Source: Gemmatimonadota bacterium
Lineage (GTDB): Bacteria > Gemmatimonadota > Gemmatimonadetes > Gemmatimonadales > GWC2-71-9
Direction: 5' to 3'
NCBI GenBank assembly: GCA_016177465.1
Contig: JACOVF010000133.1
Location: forward strand, 1-34,160
DNA length: 34,160 nucleotides
Part shown: one piece after another, positions 24,612 to 31,690 of the stretch
How the letters are laid out: every line of letters starts with the position of its first letter
How positions within the stretch are numbered: the first letter of the stretch is position 1
Translations under genes and position numbers: made by a program
Notes under the pieces: model-generated
Databases searched by the model: none
Told to the model about the DNA's origin: nothing
The model's input: the letters and a program-made list of their open reading frames with translations, nothing else

Positions 24612-25329
24612 GGTGGATGGCACAGATCCCGCCGGTGAGCCGCTCGACGCCGACACCCGAGAAGCCGGCGGCGGCGAGCCGCTGCACGAGCGTCTCGGGC
24701 TCGGGGAAATCGAGCACGGACTCTGGCAGGTAGGTGTAGGCGTCCCTATGTTTCGAGACCGCGCGGCCGATGGCGGGCACCACCCGCCGGAAATAGAAGA
24801 GGTAGGCCGCGCGCAGCGGTGCGAACCGCGGGGTGGTGAACTCGAGGATCACGAAGCGCGCCCCCGGCTTCAGCACGCGGGCGGCTTCGCGCAACCCGGC
24901 ATCCAGGTCCGCGAGGTTGCGGACGCCGAACCCCACGAACGCGCCATCGAAGGCGGCGTCGGGAAACGGCAGCTCCAGGGCGTCGGCGGCGACGGGGACG
25001 GTGCGCGCCGCCTTTGCTTTGCCCCGCGCGAGCATCGGTAGCGCGAAGTCGGCGCCGACCACCCGGCCGCAAAACCCCGCGCGGCGCGCCAGCTCCGCGG
25101 CGAGGTCCATGGTGCCGGCGCAGAGGTCGAGATAGACGCCGTCCGGCTTCGCCTCCCAGCCGAGCCGGTCCACAGCCCGGCGGCGCCAGCGGCGGTCGAT
25201 GTTGAGGCTGAGCAGGTGGTTGAGCAGGTCGTAGCGGGGGGCGATGGCGGAGAACATCCCGCGCACGTAGGACCGCTTCGCGGCGGGACTCTCGGGCGCG
25301 ATCACTTCGGACGCAGGAGACGGCGTCAT
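24598..25329 (-). CDS. ubiE: Demethylmenaquinone/ubiquinone C-methyltransferase
   Basis: 243 residues, class I SAM methyltransferase for the last ring methylation of menaquinone (also called MenG). The UbiE signatures are clear: YVRGMFSAIAPRYDLLNHLLSLNIDRRWRR at the N-terminus (first 20: YVRGMFSAIAPRYDLLNHLL), the SAM loop LDLCAGTMDLA, FVGFGVRNLADLDAGLREAARVLKPG, and the C-terminal GGICAIHHG. ATG 25329 gives a Pro/Ser-rich lead. It is the first gene of the minus-strand quinone set and lies about 50 bases from the divergent sigma-factor gene, so its promoter must fall in that short gap or in the sigma gene. Confidence 0.96.
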   Translation of the reverse strand: MTPSPASEVIAPESPAAKRSYVRGMFSAIAPRYDLLNHLLSLNIDRRWRRRAVDRLGWEAKPDGVYLDLCAGTMDLAAELARRAGFCGRVVGADFALPMLARGKAKAARTVPVAADALELPFPDAAFDGAFVGFGVRNLADLDAGLREAARVLKPGARFVILEFTTPRFAPLRAAYLFYFRRVVPAIGRAVSKHRDAYTYLPESVLDFPEPETLVQRLAAAGFSGVGVERLTGGICAIHHGTR

Positions 25330-25381
25330 AGGCGCGAAAGATAGGCCGAGTCACCTGACGAGCGCCAGCGACCAGCAGGTC

Positions 25382-25939
25382 GTGGCGTGGGCCAAAGAGG
25401 GGCACGAGGCCGCGTTCCGCGAATTGGTGCGCCGCTACGAGCGGCCTGTCTTCTCGCTCCTGTACCGGATGGTGCGCGACCGCGCGCTGGCCGAGGACTT
25501 GGCGCAGGAAACCTTCATCAAGGTCCTGAACGGCATCAAGTCGTACCGGCCCGAGTTCAAGTTCTCCTCGTGGATCTTCAAGATCGCGAACAACGCAGGC
25601 ATCGATCACCTGCGCCGCAAGAGCCTCGACACGTTGTCGCTCGACGGCTCACCCGACGCAGCGACGCCGGAGGAGATGGGCGCCACCGCCCTCCAGCTCG
25701 GCGACAAGGCGGAGACACCCCTCCAGGAGCTCGAGGCCCGGGAGCTGGGGACGGTGATCGAACGCGCCATCGCCCGGCTGCGACCAGAGTACCGGGCCTG
25801 CATCCTGCTCCGGCACGTGGAAGGGTATGCTTACGAGGAAATCGCCGAGATGCTGGACCTGCCGCTGGGCACCGTGAAGACCTATATCCATCGGGCCCGT
25901 AACGAATTGCGGGGCTACCTGGCGGACAAGCGGGAATGA
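25382..25939 (+). CDS. ECF-type RNA polymerase sigma factor
   Basis: 185 residues. Region 2 (about 8-80) includes AFRELVRRYERPVFSLLYRMV, the AEDLAQETFIKVL core-binding helix and FSSWIFKIANNAGIDHLRR for -10 recognition. A linker with TPLQELEARELG leads to region 4 (about 120-180) with LRPEYRACILLRHVEGYAYEEIAEMLDLPLGTVKTYIHRAR, a standard DNA-binding helix-turn-helix (quoted as separate pieces: EEIAEMLDLPLGTVKTYIHR). The GTG at 25382 gives a short region 2; CTG at 25355 would add LTSASDQQV and restore the usual helix. A small zinc anti-sigma-like gene follows 37 bases later. The signal and regulon are not visible. Confidence 0.93.
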   Translation: MAWAKEGHEAAFRELVRRYERPVFSLLYRMVRDRALAEDLAQETFIKVLNGIKSYRPEFKFSSWIFKIANNAGIDHLRRKSLDTLSLDGSPDAATPEEMGATALQLGDKAETPLQELEARELGTVIERAIARLRPEYRACILLRHVEGYAYEEIAEMLDLPLGTVKTYIHRARNELRGYLADKRE

Positions 25940-25976
25940 AACCCGCCCCAGAGGGGGGTCGTAAGGCCTTGTACGT

Positions 25977-26222
25977 ATGAACCCTACACCGATGCCGCAC
26001 CTCACCAGCGAGGAGATCGAGCTGTGGGCCCAGGGGATCCTGGGTGCCGCGCGGGCGATGCACCTCGCCGACTGCTCGCTCTGCCGCGCCGAGGCCGAAC
26101 AGGAGCGCAAGGTTATCCTCGAGTTGGCTCAGCTTCGCCGTTTCGCCCCCTCGCCCGACTTTGCCGACCGTGTGATGGCGAAGGTGCGGATCCCGACTCG
26201 GTCGGGGGAGTTCACGCCCTAA
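25977..26222 (+). CDS. Small zinc anti-sigma-like protein
   Basis: 81 residues. Contains H-x3-C-x2-C (HLADCSLC, about 39-46), the heart of the ZAS zinc anti-sigma fold, preceded by a helix (LTSEEIELWAQG) and followed by a basic amphipathic helix. No membrane segment is present, so it would act in the cytoplasm. Directly downstream of the ECF sigma gene, it probably binds and holds that factor. The tail SPDFADRVMAKVR is also seen in anti-sigma proteins before their membrane helix; here it ends soon after, so the protein may be a soluble short form or truncated. It overlaps the convergent SAM-cleaving gene by 11 bases. Confidence 0.75.
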   Translation: MNPTPMPHLTSEEIELWAQGILGAARAMHLADCSLCRAEAEQERKVILELAQLRRFAPSPDFADRVMAKVRIPTRSGEFTP

Positions 26223-26955
26223 CCTCAGCGCCCACGCCGACGCCGAGCAGCCGCGCCGCGCTGCCCTCCCGTACCGCGACCTCGACCGTCCCGCCGGACC
26301 CCACGTAGGCCATGAACTGTCCCCGCTCCACGTCCCCGTAGGTACGCCGCAGTGCGCCGACGTCCGTTCCGGCGATCTTGATCCGCACCCCCGGCTCCAC
26401 CATCTCGCCCGGGATGTTCGTCACCAGCGTCCCGAAGCGGTCCACATAGAGCACTTCGCCCACCACGGCCACTCCATCCGAACGGGGAGCGGGGAGAGGG
26501 GAGAGGTACGGGTCCGTGATGATCGTGCCCAGGTGCGTCAGGGCCGTCCCGTTGGCGATCTGCGCGGCCGCCGGCGCGAAGACGTCGCGCGCGTGGAAGG
26601 TCGGGGCCGCCGTGGCCGGGATCGGCAGCGACAGGAACCGGGCGCCGGCCGGCAAGCAGGACAGCAGCCCGTTGTCCGGTGCCACGAAGTAGTGCCCCGC
26701 CGCCTCGGCGGCGAGCGCGCGGCGCGGCGTGCCCACGCCGGGATCCACGACAACGAGATGCACGGCCCCCGGCGGGAAGCGGTGCCACACGCGCGACAGG
26801 ATGTACTGACCGGTCCGGAGATCACCCGGCGGCACGTGATGGGTGACGTCGATGAGCTGCGCGTCGTGCGCCTGAGACGCGAGCACCGCCTTCACCTCGC
26901 CCACGTAGCTGTCGGCCGTGCCGAAATCGGTGAGCAGCGTAATGAGGGGCGGCAT
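26212..26955 (-). CDS. SAM hydroxide adenosyltransferase (DUF62 family)
   Basis: 247 residues. Family members cleave S-adenosylmethionine with water (hydroxide) to adenosine and methionine; halogenases are relatives. Seen: LITLLTDFGTADSYVGEVKAVL with the catalytic-site Asp, IDVTHHVPPGD, VVDPGVGTPRRALA, FVAPDNGLLS, GEVLYVDRFGTLVTNI. The fluorinase/chlorinase-type 20+ residue loop is not evident. ATG 26955 overlaps the methyltransferase stop by one base. In the middle, SPLPAPRS is encoded by a 3 x 7 bp array (26484-26504). Co-translation with a SAM methyltransferase is suggestive. Confidence 0.92.
   Translation of the reverse strand: MPPLITLLTDFGTADSYVGEVKAVLASQAHDAQLIDVTHHVPPGDLRTGQYILSRVWHRFPPGAVHLVVVDPGVGTPRRALAAEAAGHYFVAPDNGLLSCLPAGARFLSLPIPATAAPTFHARDVFAPAAAQIANGTALTHLGTIITDPYLSPLPAPRSDGVAVVGEVLYVDRFGTLVTNIPGEMVEPGVRIKIAGTDVGALRRTYGDVERGQFMAYVGSGGTVEVAVREGSAARLLGVGVGAEVRA
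26484..26504. repeat. 3 x 7-mer array inside the SAM-cleaving gene
   Basis: GGGGAGC, GGGGAGA, GGGGAGA in tandem, no inverted arm seen. It codes for a Pro/Ser-rich stretch (about residues 151-158) before the conserved GEVLYVDRFG strand. Could be ordinary coding for a linker; included because the unit length matches the other arrays. Confidence 0.4.
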
Positions 26956-27779
26956 CAGGCCTCGACCACGGCCGTGACGACGTGCGCCGCCATCGGAATC
27001 GCGAAACCGTCCGCCGTCGCGTACCGCTCCGCCTCCCGCTCCACCGCGGCGCGGATCCGCGCCTGCGCCTCGGGCGGCTGGGCGGTCAGCACGGCCGCCG
27101 TCCGCACCGCTGCGTCCCGCTGGGCTTCGAACAGGAACGTGGCGCTCGGCACCGTCCAGACGATCTCGTGCGTCGCGAACGCCACCGAGTGCGGCGCGAA
27201 GCCCACCGCCCCGAGCGCCCGGCGGCACTCCCGCCCGTCCGCGAAGCGTAACCGGTCCGGCCCCTCGGGGATCCCGGCCGCCGGACGGCCCTCCGCTTCG
27301 ACCGCTTCGGCGACGATCCCCATCCCGCGGTTCCGCTCCGGCCCGGTCCACACAGTGAACCCGTAGCTCCCACCGGGCCGTAAGACCCGGCGCGCCTCGG
27401 CGAACCCCCGGTCCGGATCGGGGAGGTGTAGCACGCCGAAGTTCATCACCACGCGGTCGAACGCCCGGTCGGCGAACGGCAGGTGCGCCGCGTCGCCCCG
27501 ATGGAACTCCAGGTCGGGATAGCGCGCGTGAGCGATCTCCAGCATCGCGGCGGAGAAATCGAGCCCGAGCGAGCGAGCGCCACGCCGGGCCGCCGCCGCC
27601 GTCACGTGACCCGGCCCGCAGGCGACGTCGAGTAGCCACATTCCGGAAGCCACCCCGACGGCGTCGAGCAGCAGGTCGGCGAACCGGGTCGTGAGTCCCG
27701 TCCACACGGCGTCGTAGCGCGTGGCGACGCGCTCCCAACCGTCGTGCTCGAACCGCGCGAACGCGTCAACCCCGCTCAT
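26955..27779 (-). CDS. Class I SAM-dependent methyltransferase
   Basis: 274 residues of the UbiE/Methyltransf_11 type. Motif I is LLDVACGPGHVTAAAARRG, then GLDFSAAMLEIA (motif II acidic region), FHRGDAAHLPFADRAFDRV and NFGVLHLPDPDRGFAEARRV (cut here: FGVLHLPDPDRGFAEARRVL). Substrate unknown. ATG 27779 has AGGAGG five bases upstream, overlapping the MATE stop (TGATG). The next gene removes SAM, and the previous exports a small molecule; a shared small-molecule pathway is possible but unproven. Confidence 0.85.
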   Translation of the reverse strand: MSGVDAFARFEHDGWERVATRYDAVWTGLTTRFADLLLDAVGVASGMWLLDVACGPGHVTAAAARRGARSLGLDFSAAMLEIAHARYPDLEFHRGDAAHLPFADRAFDRVVMNFGVLHLPDPDRGFAEARRVLRPGGSYGFTVWTGPERNRGMGIVAEAVEAEGRPAAGIPEGPDRLRFADGRECRRALGAVGFAPHSVAFATHEIVWTVPSATFLFEAQRDAAVRTAAVLTAQPPEAQARIRAAVEREAERYATADGFAIPMAAHVVTAVVEA

Positions 27780-29119
27780 CACACCTCCTGGTGGCGCCAG
27801 GTGCCGGACAGCCAGAACAGCGTGTTCGCGACGCCCCGCGCGATCGCGGTGAGCGACAGCGCAAGCCAGATCCCGAACAGGCCGAGCGGCCCCGCCCACC
27901 AGGCGGCCAGGGGAATCCGCAGGAAGGTCAGCACGGTCCCGGCCGCCATCGGCCAGAAGGTGTAGCCCGCGCCGGCGAGCGCGCCCTCCAGCACGATCTC
28001 GAACGTCTGGCCGATCTGCGCAAAGGCGATGATCCGGAGATAGAGGCTCCCGTCCTCGATCACGGCCGGGTCGGACGTGAACAGCCGCACCAGCGCCTCG
28101 GGCGCGACCACGAACGCAATCGCGGTCGGCACCGTTGCCACGAGGCAATACAGCACGGTGAGCCGCACCGCATGGCGGGCGCGCTCCTCCTGCCGGGCGC
28201 CCAGGTTCTGGCCGACGAGCGCGGCGGCCGACAGTGCGAACCCGGTGATCGCGATGAAGCCCAACCCCTCGACCTTGTGCCCCACGCCGAGGGCGGCGAG
28301 CGCCGGGGTGCCGAAGCGCGAGGTGAAGCGGGTGAGCCACATGTACACGAGCGAGAGCAGGACCCCGGCCAGCGACATCGGCGCCCCGACGCGGAGCATC
28401 GTCGGGACCGTGCGCCAGTCGGGGGCGCTCACCCGCAGCAAGCCGCGCTTCAGAGCGATCCCGACGCCGATGAGGAACCCGCCGCCACGCACCATCACCG
28501 AGGCGGTCGCCGCCCCTTCCACGCCGAGCCGCGGGAACGGGCCGATACCGGCGATGAGCAGGGGGTCGAGGGTGATGGACAGCACGACGGACCCCGCGAG
28601 CAACAGGAACGGGGTGCGAGTGTCGCCCGCGGCGCGGAATGCGGCCTCGATCGCGAAAAACCCGAAGACGAGCGGCCCGCCGATGAGCCACGTGGTGAGG
28701 TACTCGTGACCGAGCCGCGCGACGTCGGGCGGCACCGTCATCAGGCGGAACAGGCTATCGGTCAGGATGATGCCGAGGCTGCTCACGACGACGCCGGCGG
28801 CGAGCGCATAGAGGACCGCCGCGCCCGCCGCCCGGGCCGCGGCGTCCGGGCGCCCTTCTCCGTGCCGGCGGGCGGCGACCGCGATCAGCCCGACCTCGAC
28901 CATCTCGCCCAGGCTCAGGAGGATCCAGATGTAGAAGCCGGCCGTCGAGACGGCGGCGAGCGCCGCGGGTCCGATCAGCCGTCCCACCCAGATGCTATCG
29001 ATCAGGTTGAAGCAGAAGTGGCACGCCATCATCGCCACGGCCGGCACCGCGAGGCGTAAGATGACGGGCCGGAGCGGCCCGATGGTGAGGGCGCCGGCGG
29101 GTGCGGCGCTGGCCGTCAC
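27779..29119 (-). CDS. MATE-family multidrug/small-molecule exporter
   Basis: 446 residues with about 12 membrane segments in two homologous halves. Family signs: NLIDSIWVGRLIGPAALAAVS in the first half (start of TM2 region), GAATASVMVRGGGF, and the mirrored AALGVGHKVEGLGFIAITGF and ALVGQNLGA in the second half. Ion-coupled (Na+ or H+) export of cationic or amphipathic molecules is usual; the substrate is unknown. The start is GTG at 29119, overlapping the TPR gene stop by four bases; a longer frame to 29452 is shadow of that gene. Downstream neighbours are two SAM-using enzymes. Confidence 0.92.
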   Translation of the reverse strand: MTASAAPAGALTIGPLRPVILRLAVPAVAMMACHFCFNLIDSIWVGRLIGPAALAAVSTAGFYIWILLSLGEMVEVGLIAVAARRHGEGRPDAAARAAGAAVLYALAAGVVVSSLGIILTDSLFRLMTVPPDVARLGHEYLTTWLIGGPLVFGFFAIEAAFRAAGDTRTPFLLLAGSVVLSITLDPLLIAGIGPFPRLGVEGAATASVMVRGGGFLIGVGIALKRGLLRVSAPDWRTVPTMLRVGAPMSLAGVLLSLVYMWLTRFTSRFGTPALAALGVGHKVEGLGFIAITGFALSAAALVGQNLGARQEERARHAVRLTVLYCLVATVPTAIAFVVAPEALVRLFTSDPAVIEDGSLYLRIIAFAQIGQTFEIVLEGALAGAGYTFWPMAAGTVLTFLRIPLAAWWAGPLGLFGIWLALSLTAIARGVANTLFWLSGTWRHQEV

Positions 29120-29916
29120 GGGGCCGGCCCCGCCCGGGGCACCTCGGTGAGGAACCGTAGGAACACGGGGTTCTCCGGGTAGCGTTCGACCAGCCGTTCG
29201 ACGTAGGCGCGCGCCTCGCGCTCCAGCACGGCGCGGCCGCCCTTGTCGCGGGCCGCCTCGCGTACCAGCGCCGCAGCGAGCACCCACGTCCCCTCCACCT
29301 GGGCGAGGTCGCCGTCGTGCGCCACGCGGCGCATGTAGCGGATCCCGGTTTCGACGTTCCCACTCCCCAGCCCGATCAGCTTCGCCACCAGCCGCGCCAG
29401 GGAGCCGGCGCGGGCGAGACCATAGTTGTAGACTGCGAGCCCGAGGTAACAATCGATGCAGGTGGAATCGGCGGCGAGCACCCGCCGGTAGGCGTCGCGC
29501 ATCGCCTTGGCGTCCTTGGCGGCGCCGAACGCCTGCCCGTGCCGCTCGCGCTCCCGCGCGCGGTAGCCGAGCGCCGTGGCGCGCCAGAACTCGCCGGCCC
29601 GCCCCGCCCTAAACGACTCCCTGGCGGTCGCTCCGCGCGCGCGTCTGATCGCGGCGGCCAGCAGCGAGTCGATGCGCTTGCGCTCGAAGTCGGCGGAGTC
29701 GTTGGCGGACGCCCACCAGATGTAGGCGCCGGCCTCGAAGATTAGGGGGGCGGGATCCGTTGTGTCCCGAGCGGCGAGTCCCGCGAAGTACGCCGCCGCC
29801 TCCGAAAACCTGCCCGCGTACAGGGTGTCGAGTCCCGCGCGAAGATCCGCCCGAGCGACCCGCTCGAGCGGTGCCGGGCTCTGCAGGAAGAGGACGGCCG
29901 CGGCGAGCAGCCGCAC
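29116..29916 (-). CDS. TPR-like helical repeat protein
   Basis: 266 residues, mostly Ala/Arg-rich helices. A short hydrophobic N-terminus (MRLLAAAVLFLQSPA) may be a signal peptide. Residues 20-60 (LDTLYAGRFSEAAAYFAGLAARD) resemble a TPR unit; YRRVLAADSTCIDCYLGLAVYNYG (about 142-165) is another, with a CxxC; the C-terminal EREARAYVERLVERYPENPVF is a third. Such proteins commonly act as scaffolds in the periplasm. Function not recognised. Start is GTG at 29916, one base after the mrp stop. Confidence 0.7.
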   Translation of the reverse strand: MRLLAAAVLFLQSPAPLERVARADLRAGLDTLYAGRFSEAAAYFAGLAARDTTDPAPLIFEAGAYIWWASANDSADFERKRIDSLLAAAIRRARGATARESFRAGRAGEFWRATALGYRARERERHGQAFGAAKDAKAMRDAYRRVLAADSTCIDCYLGLAVYNYGLARAGSLARLVAKLIGLGSGNVETGIRYMRRVAHDGDLAQVEGTWVLAAALVREAARDKGGRAVLEREARAYVERLVERYPENPVFLRFLTEVPRAGPAP

Positions 29917-29917
29917 G

Positions 29918-30994
29918 TCAGCGCGCAGGCGTCGGGAGCGCCGCCGCTTTGCCGGCCAGCTTCGTCGCTACGCGCTTCGCCAGCTCGTCCAGGGCGAGCG
30001 CCGCCGCAGACTCGGGCTCCGCGACGACGATGGGCCGGCCGGTGTCGGCCAGGTCGGGCAGCCCGGCCTGCAGGGGCACCTGAGCCAGAAGCGGGACGCC
30101 CAGCTCGTCGGCGAGGCGCTGCCCGCCGCCGGCGCGGAATACCTCGGAGCGCTCGTGGCAGTGGGGGCAGACGAAATAGCTCATATTCTCCACGATCCCG
30201 AGCACGCGCACGCCCACCCGTTCGAACATCTTTGCACCGCGCAGGCTGTCGCCCACGGCCATCTCCTGTGGGGTAGTGACGATCAGCGCGCCGTGCAGGT
30301 GAATCGATTGCGTGAGCGAGAGTTGGGCGTCCCCCGTCCCGGGGGGCAGGTCCACGAGGAAATAGTCCAACTCGTCCCAGGCCACGTCGCGGAGGAATTG
30401 CTGGATGATCTTCATGATGATGGGGCCGCGCCAGATCGCCGGCGCGTCCCGCTCCACGATGAAGCCGAGCGACATCAACTTCACCCCGTGGGCGTCGAGC
30501 GGCTGGATCTTGCCGCCGCGCACGTCGGGCTTCTGGTCGACGCCGAACATCCGCGGGATGTTCGGTCCATAGATGTCCGCGTCCATCAGGCCGACCCGAT
30601 GGCCTTGCCGCGCGAGGGCCGCGGCGAGATTCGCGGAGATGGTGGACTTCCCCACTCCGCCTTTGCCGGAGGAGATCGCGAGCACCAGGCCGAGACGCGG
30701 CATCTCCTCGGGGGACGGCGGCGGCGGCACAGCGCCCGGGGCCAGCCGGCCGGCGGGCGCGCGGGTCGTGGCGCCCGCGTCTTGCACGTTGATCTTCACC
30801 GCTGTGACCCCCGGCACCGCCTGCGTGGCCTTCCGGGCGTCGCGCACGAGGGTGGCGGGATCCTCACGACTCAGCAGGAACGTGAAGGTGACGGCGCCGG
30901 CGTCGTCCACGGTGAGGTCTTGGACCTTGTCGCCGGAGGCGACGTCGGTGAGGGCTTTGAGAACGCGCGTCTTGACGTCGTCGGAGGTAGTCAC
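29918..30994 (-). CDS. mrp: Mrp/NBP35-family iron-sulfur carrier ATPase
   Basis: 358 residues. Carries and delivers 4Fe-4S clusters. N-terminal MIP18/DUF59-like domain (about 5-75), a Pro/Ala-rich linker, then a P-loop domain with the deviant Walker A GKGGVGKST at 110-118, DADIYGPNIPRM, VDLPPGTGDAQLSL, and the cluster-binding CPHC at 276-279 in the ENMSYFVCPHCHE block. The GTG at 30994 is the start (no ATG upstream in frame before a plausible lead). It heads the five-gene minus operon with the TPR, MATE, methyltransferase and SAM-cleaving genes. Confidence 0.95.
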   Translation of the reverse strand: MTTSDDVKTRVLKALTDVASGDKVQDLTVDDAGAVTFTFLLSREDPATLVRDARKATQAVPGVTAVKINVQDAGATTRAPAGRLAPGAVPPPPSPEEMPRLGLVLAISSGKGGVGKSTISANLAAALARQGHRVGLMDADIYGPNIPRMFGVDQKPDVRGGKIQPLDAHGVKLMSLGFIVERDAPAIWRGPIIMKIIQQFLRDVAWDELDYFLVDLPPGTGDAQLSLTQSIHLHGALIVTTPQEMAVGDSLRGAKMFERVGVRVLGIVENMSYFVCPHCHERSEVFRAGGGQRLADELGVPLLAQVPLQAGLPDLADTGRPIVVAEPESAAALALDELAKRVATKLAGKAAALPTPAR

Positions 30995-31075
30995 GCGGGG
31001 GAATGTACCCGGGTACGCGGGAAGGGGTCAACGACGACCTGTGAGCGGGCGATTCCCCGCCACGATGGCGTAGAA

Positions 31076-31104
31076 TTGATTACCGCTGCGGCCGAGCGTA
31101 TGCT
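31076..31104 (+). promoter_or_regulatory. Candidate sigma-70-type promoter
   Basis: TTGATT (31076-31081), a 17-base spacer, TATGCT (31099-31104), about 32 bases before the ATG of the decayed gene. Four of six bases match in each box and the spacing is ideal. The rest of the gap 30995-31135 shows no gene. Confidence 0.45.
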
Positions 31105-31135
31105 TACCATGGGCCGGCACCCAACGGAGAACCCG

Positions 31136-31301
31136 ATGCCGGTCACGGCGAAGCTGTTCCCGCAAGTTCTATGAGACGCTGGGCGACGAGGTCGCCAATG
31201 AACTCATGGAGTGGTTCAATCAAGTGGACCTGACCCACCGCGGTGAGCTTCGGGGGGGGGAGCTGAACGAGCTCAACTGGGTCGGCCTCCTGAAATCCTA
31301 G
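31136..31301 (+). pseudogene. Frameshifted remnant of a small coiled-coil-type protein
   Basis: From ATG 31136 the frame reads MPVTAKLFPQVL then stops at 31174. Shifting by one base at about 31158-31160 (one extra C in TTCCCGC) joins it to RKFYETLGDEVANELMEWFN and VDLTHRGELRGGELNELN, ending at TAG 31299-31301. The joined product looks like the start of a small helical protein; ELRGGELNELN near the run of nine G at 31252-31260 and the abrupt WVGLLKS end suggest a second lesion. I recall similar N-termini in short Gemmatimonadota-type proteins that continue as a coiled coil, from memory only. It has a good promoter candidate upstream and touches the next gene by one base. Confidence 0.6.
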
Positions 31302-31519
31302 TGGCGAACCCCCCGTCCGAGCGCCGGCGCGGCCCCGACCGCCGCACCTTCCCCAATCGTCGCAGCGGGATCGACCGTCGCAGCGGCGAGCGTCGCCTGA
31401 CGTCCGATCCACCGGAGTCGGAGCGGCGCACGGGCGACGAGCGACGGACGGCCGGCGAGCGGCGCAGCGGATCGGACCGGCGCAAGTGGGTGGACCGGCG
31501 CGGCCCCTCCAAAGCGTAA
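31301..31519 (+). CDS. Arginine-doublet repeat micro-protein
   Basis: 72 residues, 21 of them Arg. Ten copies of (D/E/N)RR recur every 5-13 residues, several as RRSGxDRR or ERRTGxERR (for example NRRSGIDRRSGERR and ERRTAGERRSGSDRR). No hydrophobic core, signal or Cys: likely disordered or a charged helix. Similar RRSGxDRR strings occur as tails or short ORFs in many GC-rich bacteria; function unknown, perhaps nucleic acid or acidic-partner binding. The start is GTG at 31301, overlapping the remnant's TAG by one base, so it may be translated by coupling. Chance coding in GC-rich DNA is a real alternative. Confidence 0.5.
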   Translation: MANPPSERRRGPDRRTFPNRRSGIDRRSGERRLTSDPPESERRTGDERRTAGERRSGSDRRKWVDRRGPSKA

Positions 31520-31610
31520 AAGGGGCGCAGACTCCACCGACTCCCTCTCACCCTCTTCGTCGTCTACCGGTTGGTCATTGGGTTCGTGCGCACCCTTAAA
31601 ACGGCCGCCA

Positions 31611-31641
31611 TGCCGCAAAAGCGCCCCTCCGTGCCGCAAAA
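31611..31641 (+). promoter_or_regulatory. Direct repeat pair upstream of the hybrid kinase
   Basis: TGCCGCAAAA occurs at 31611-31620 and 31632-31641, exactly 21 bases (two helical turns) apart, each followed by a CGCCC-type run. This is the layout of a regulator binding pair. The 171-base gap 31520-31690 holds no gene otherwise. Confidence 0.4.
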
Positions 31642-31690
31642 CCGCCCTATCCCGGCGGTGCATGTTGCGCATAGTTGAAATAGAGACCTC

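Noticed and set aside
26212..27738. A single 508-residue fused methyltransferase/SAM-cleaving protein
   Set aside because: The upstream half is out of frame with the methyltransferase motifs; two proper genes meet at a TGATG junction at 26955.
31655..31670. Possible sigma-54 promoter (GG...GC) upstream of the kinase
   Set aside because: GG and GC are separated by 8 bases instead of the required 10, and the TGGCAC and TTGCA boxes are poor.
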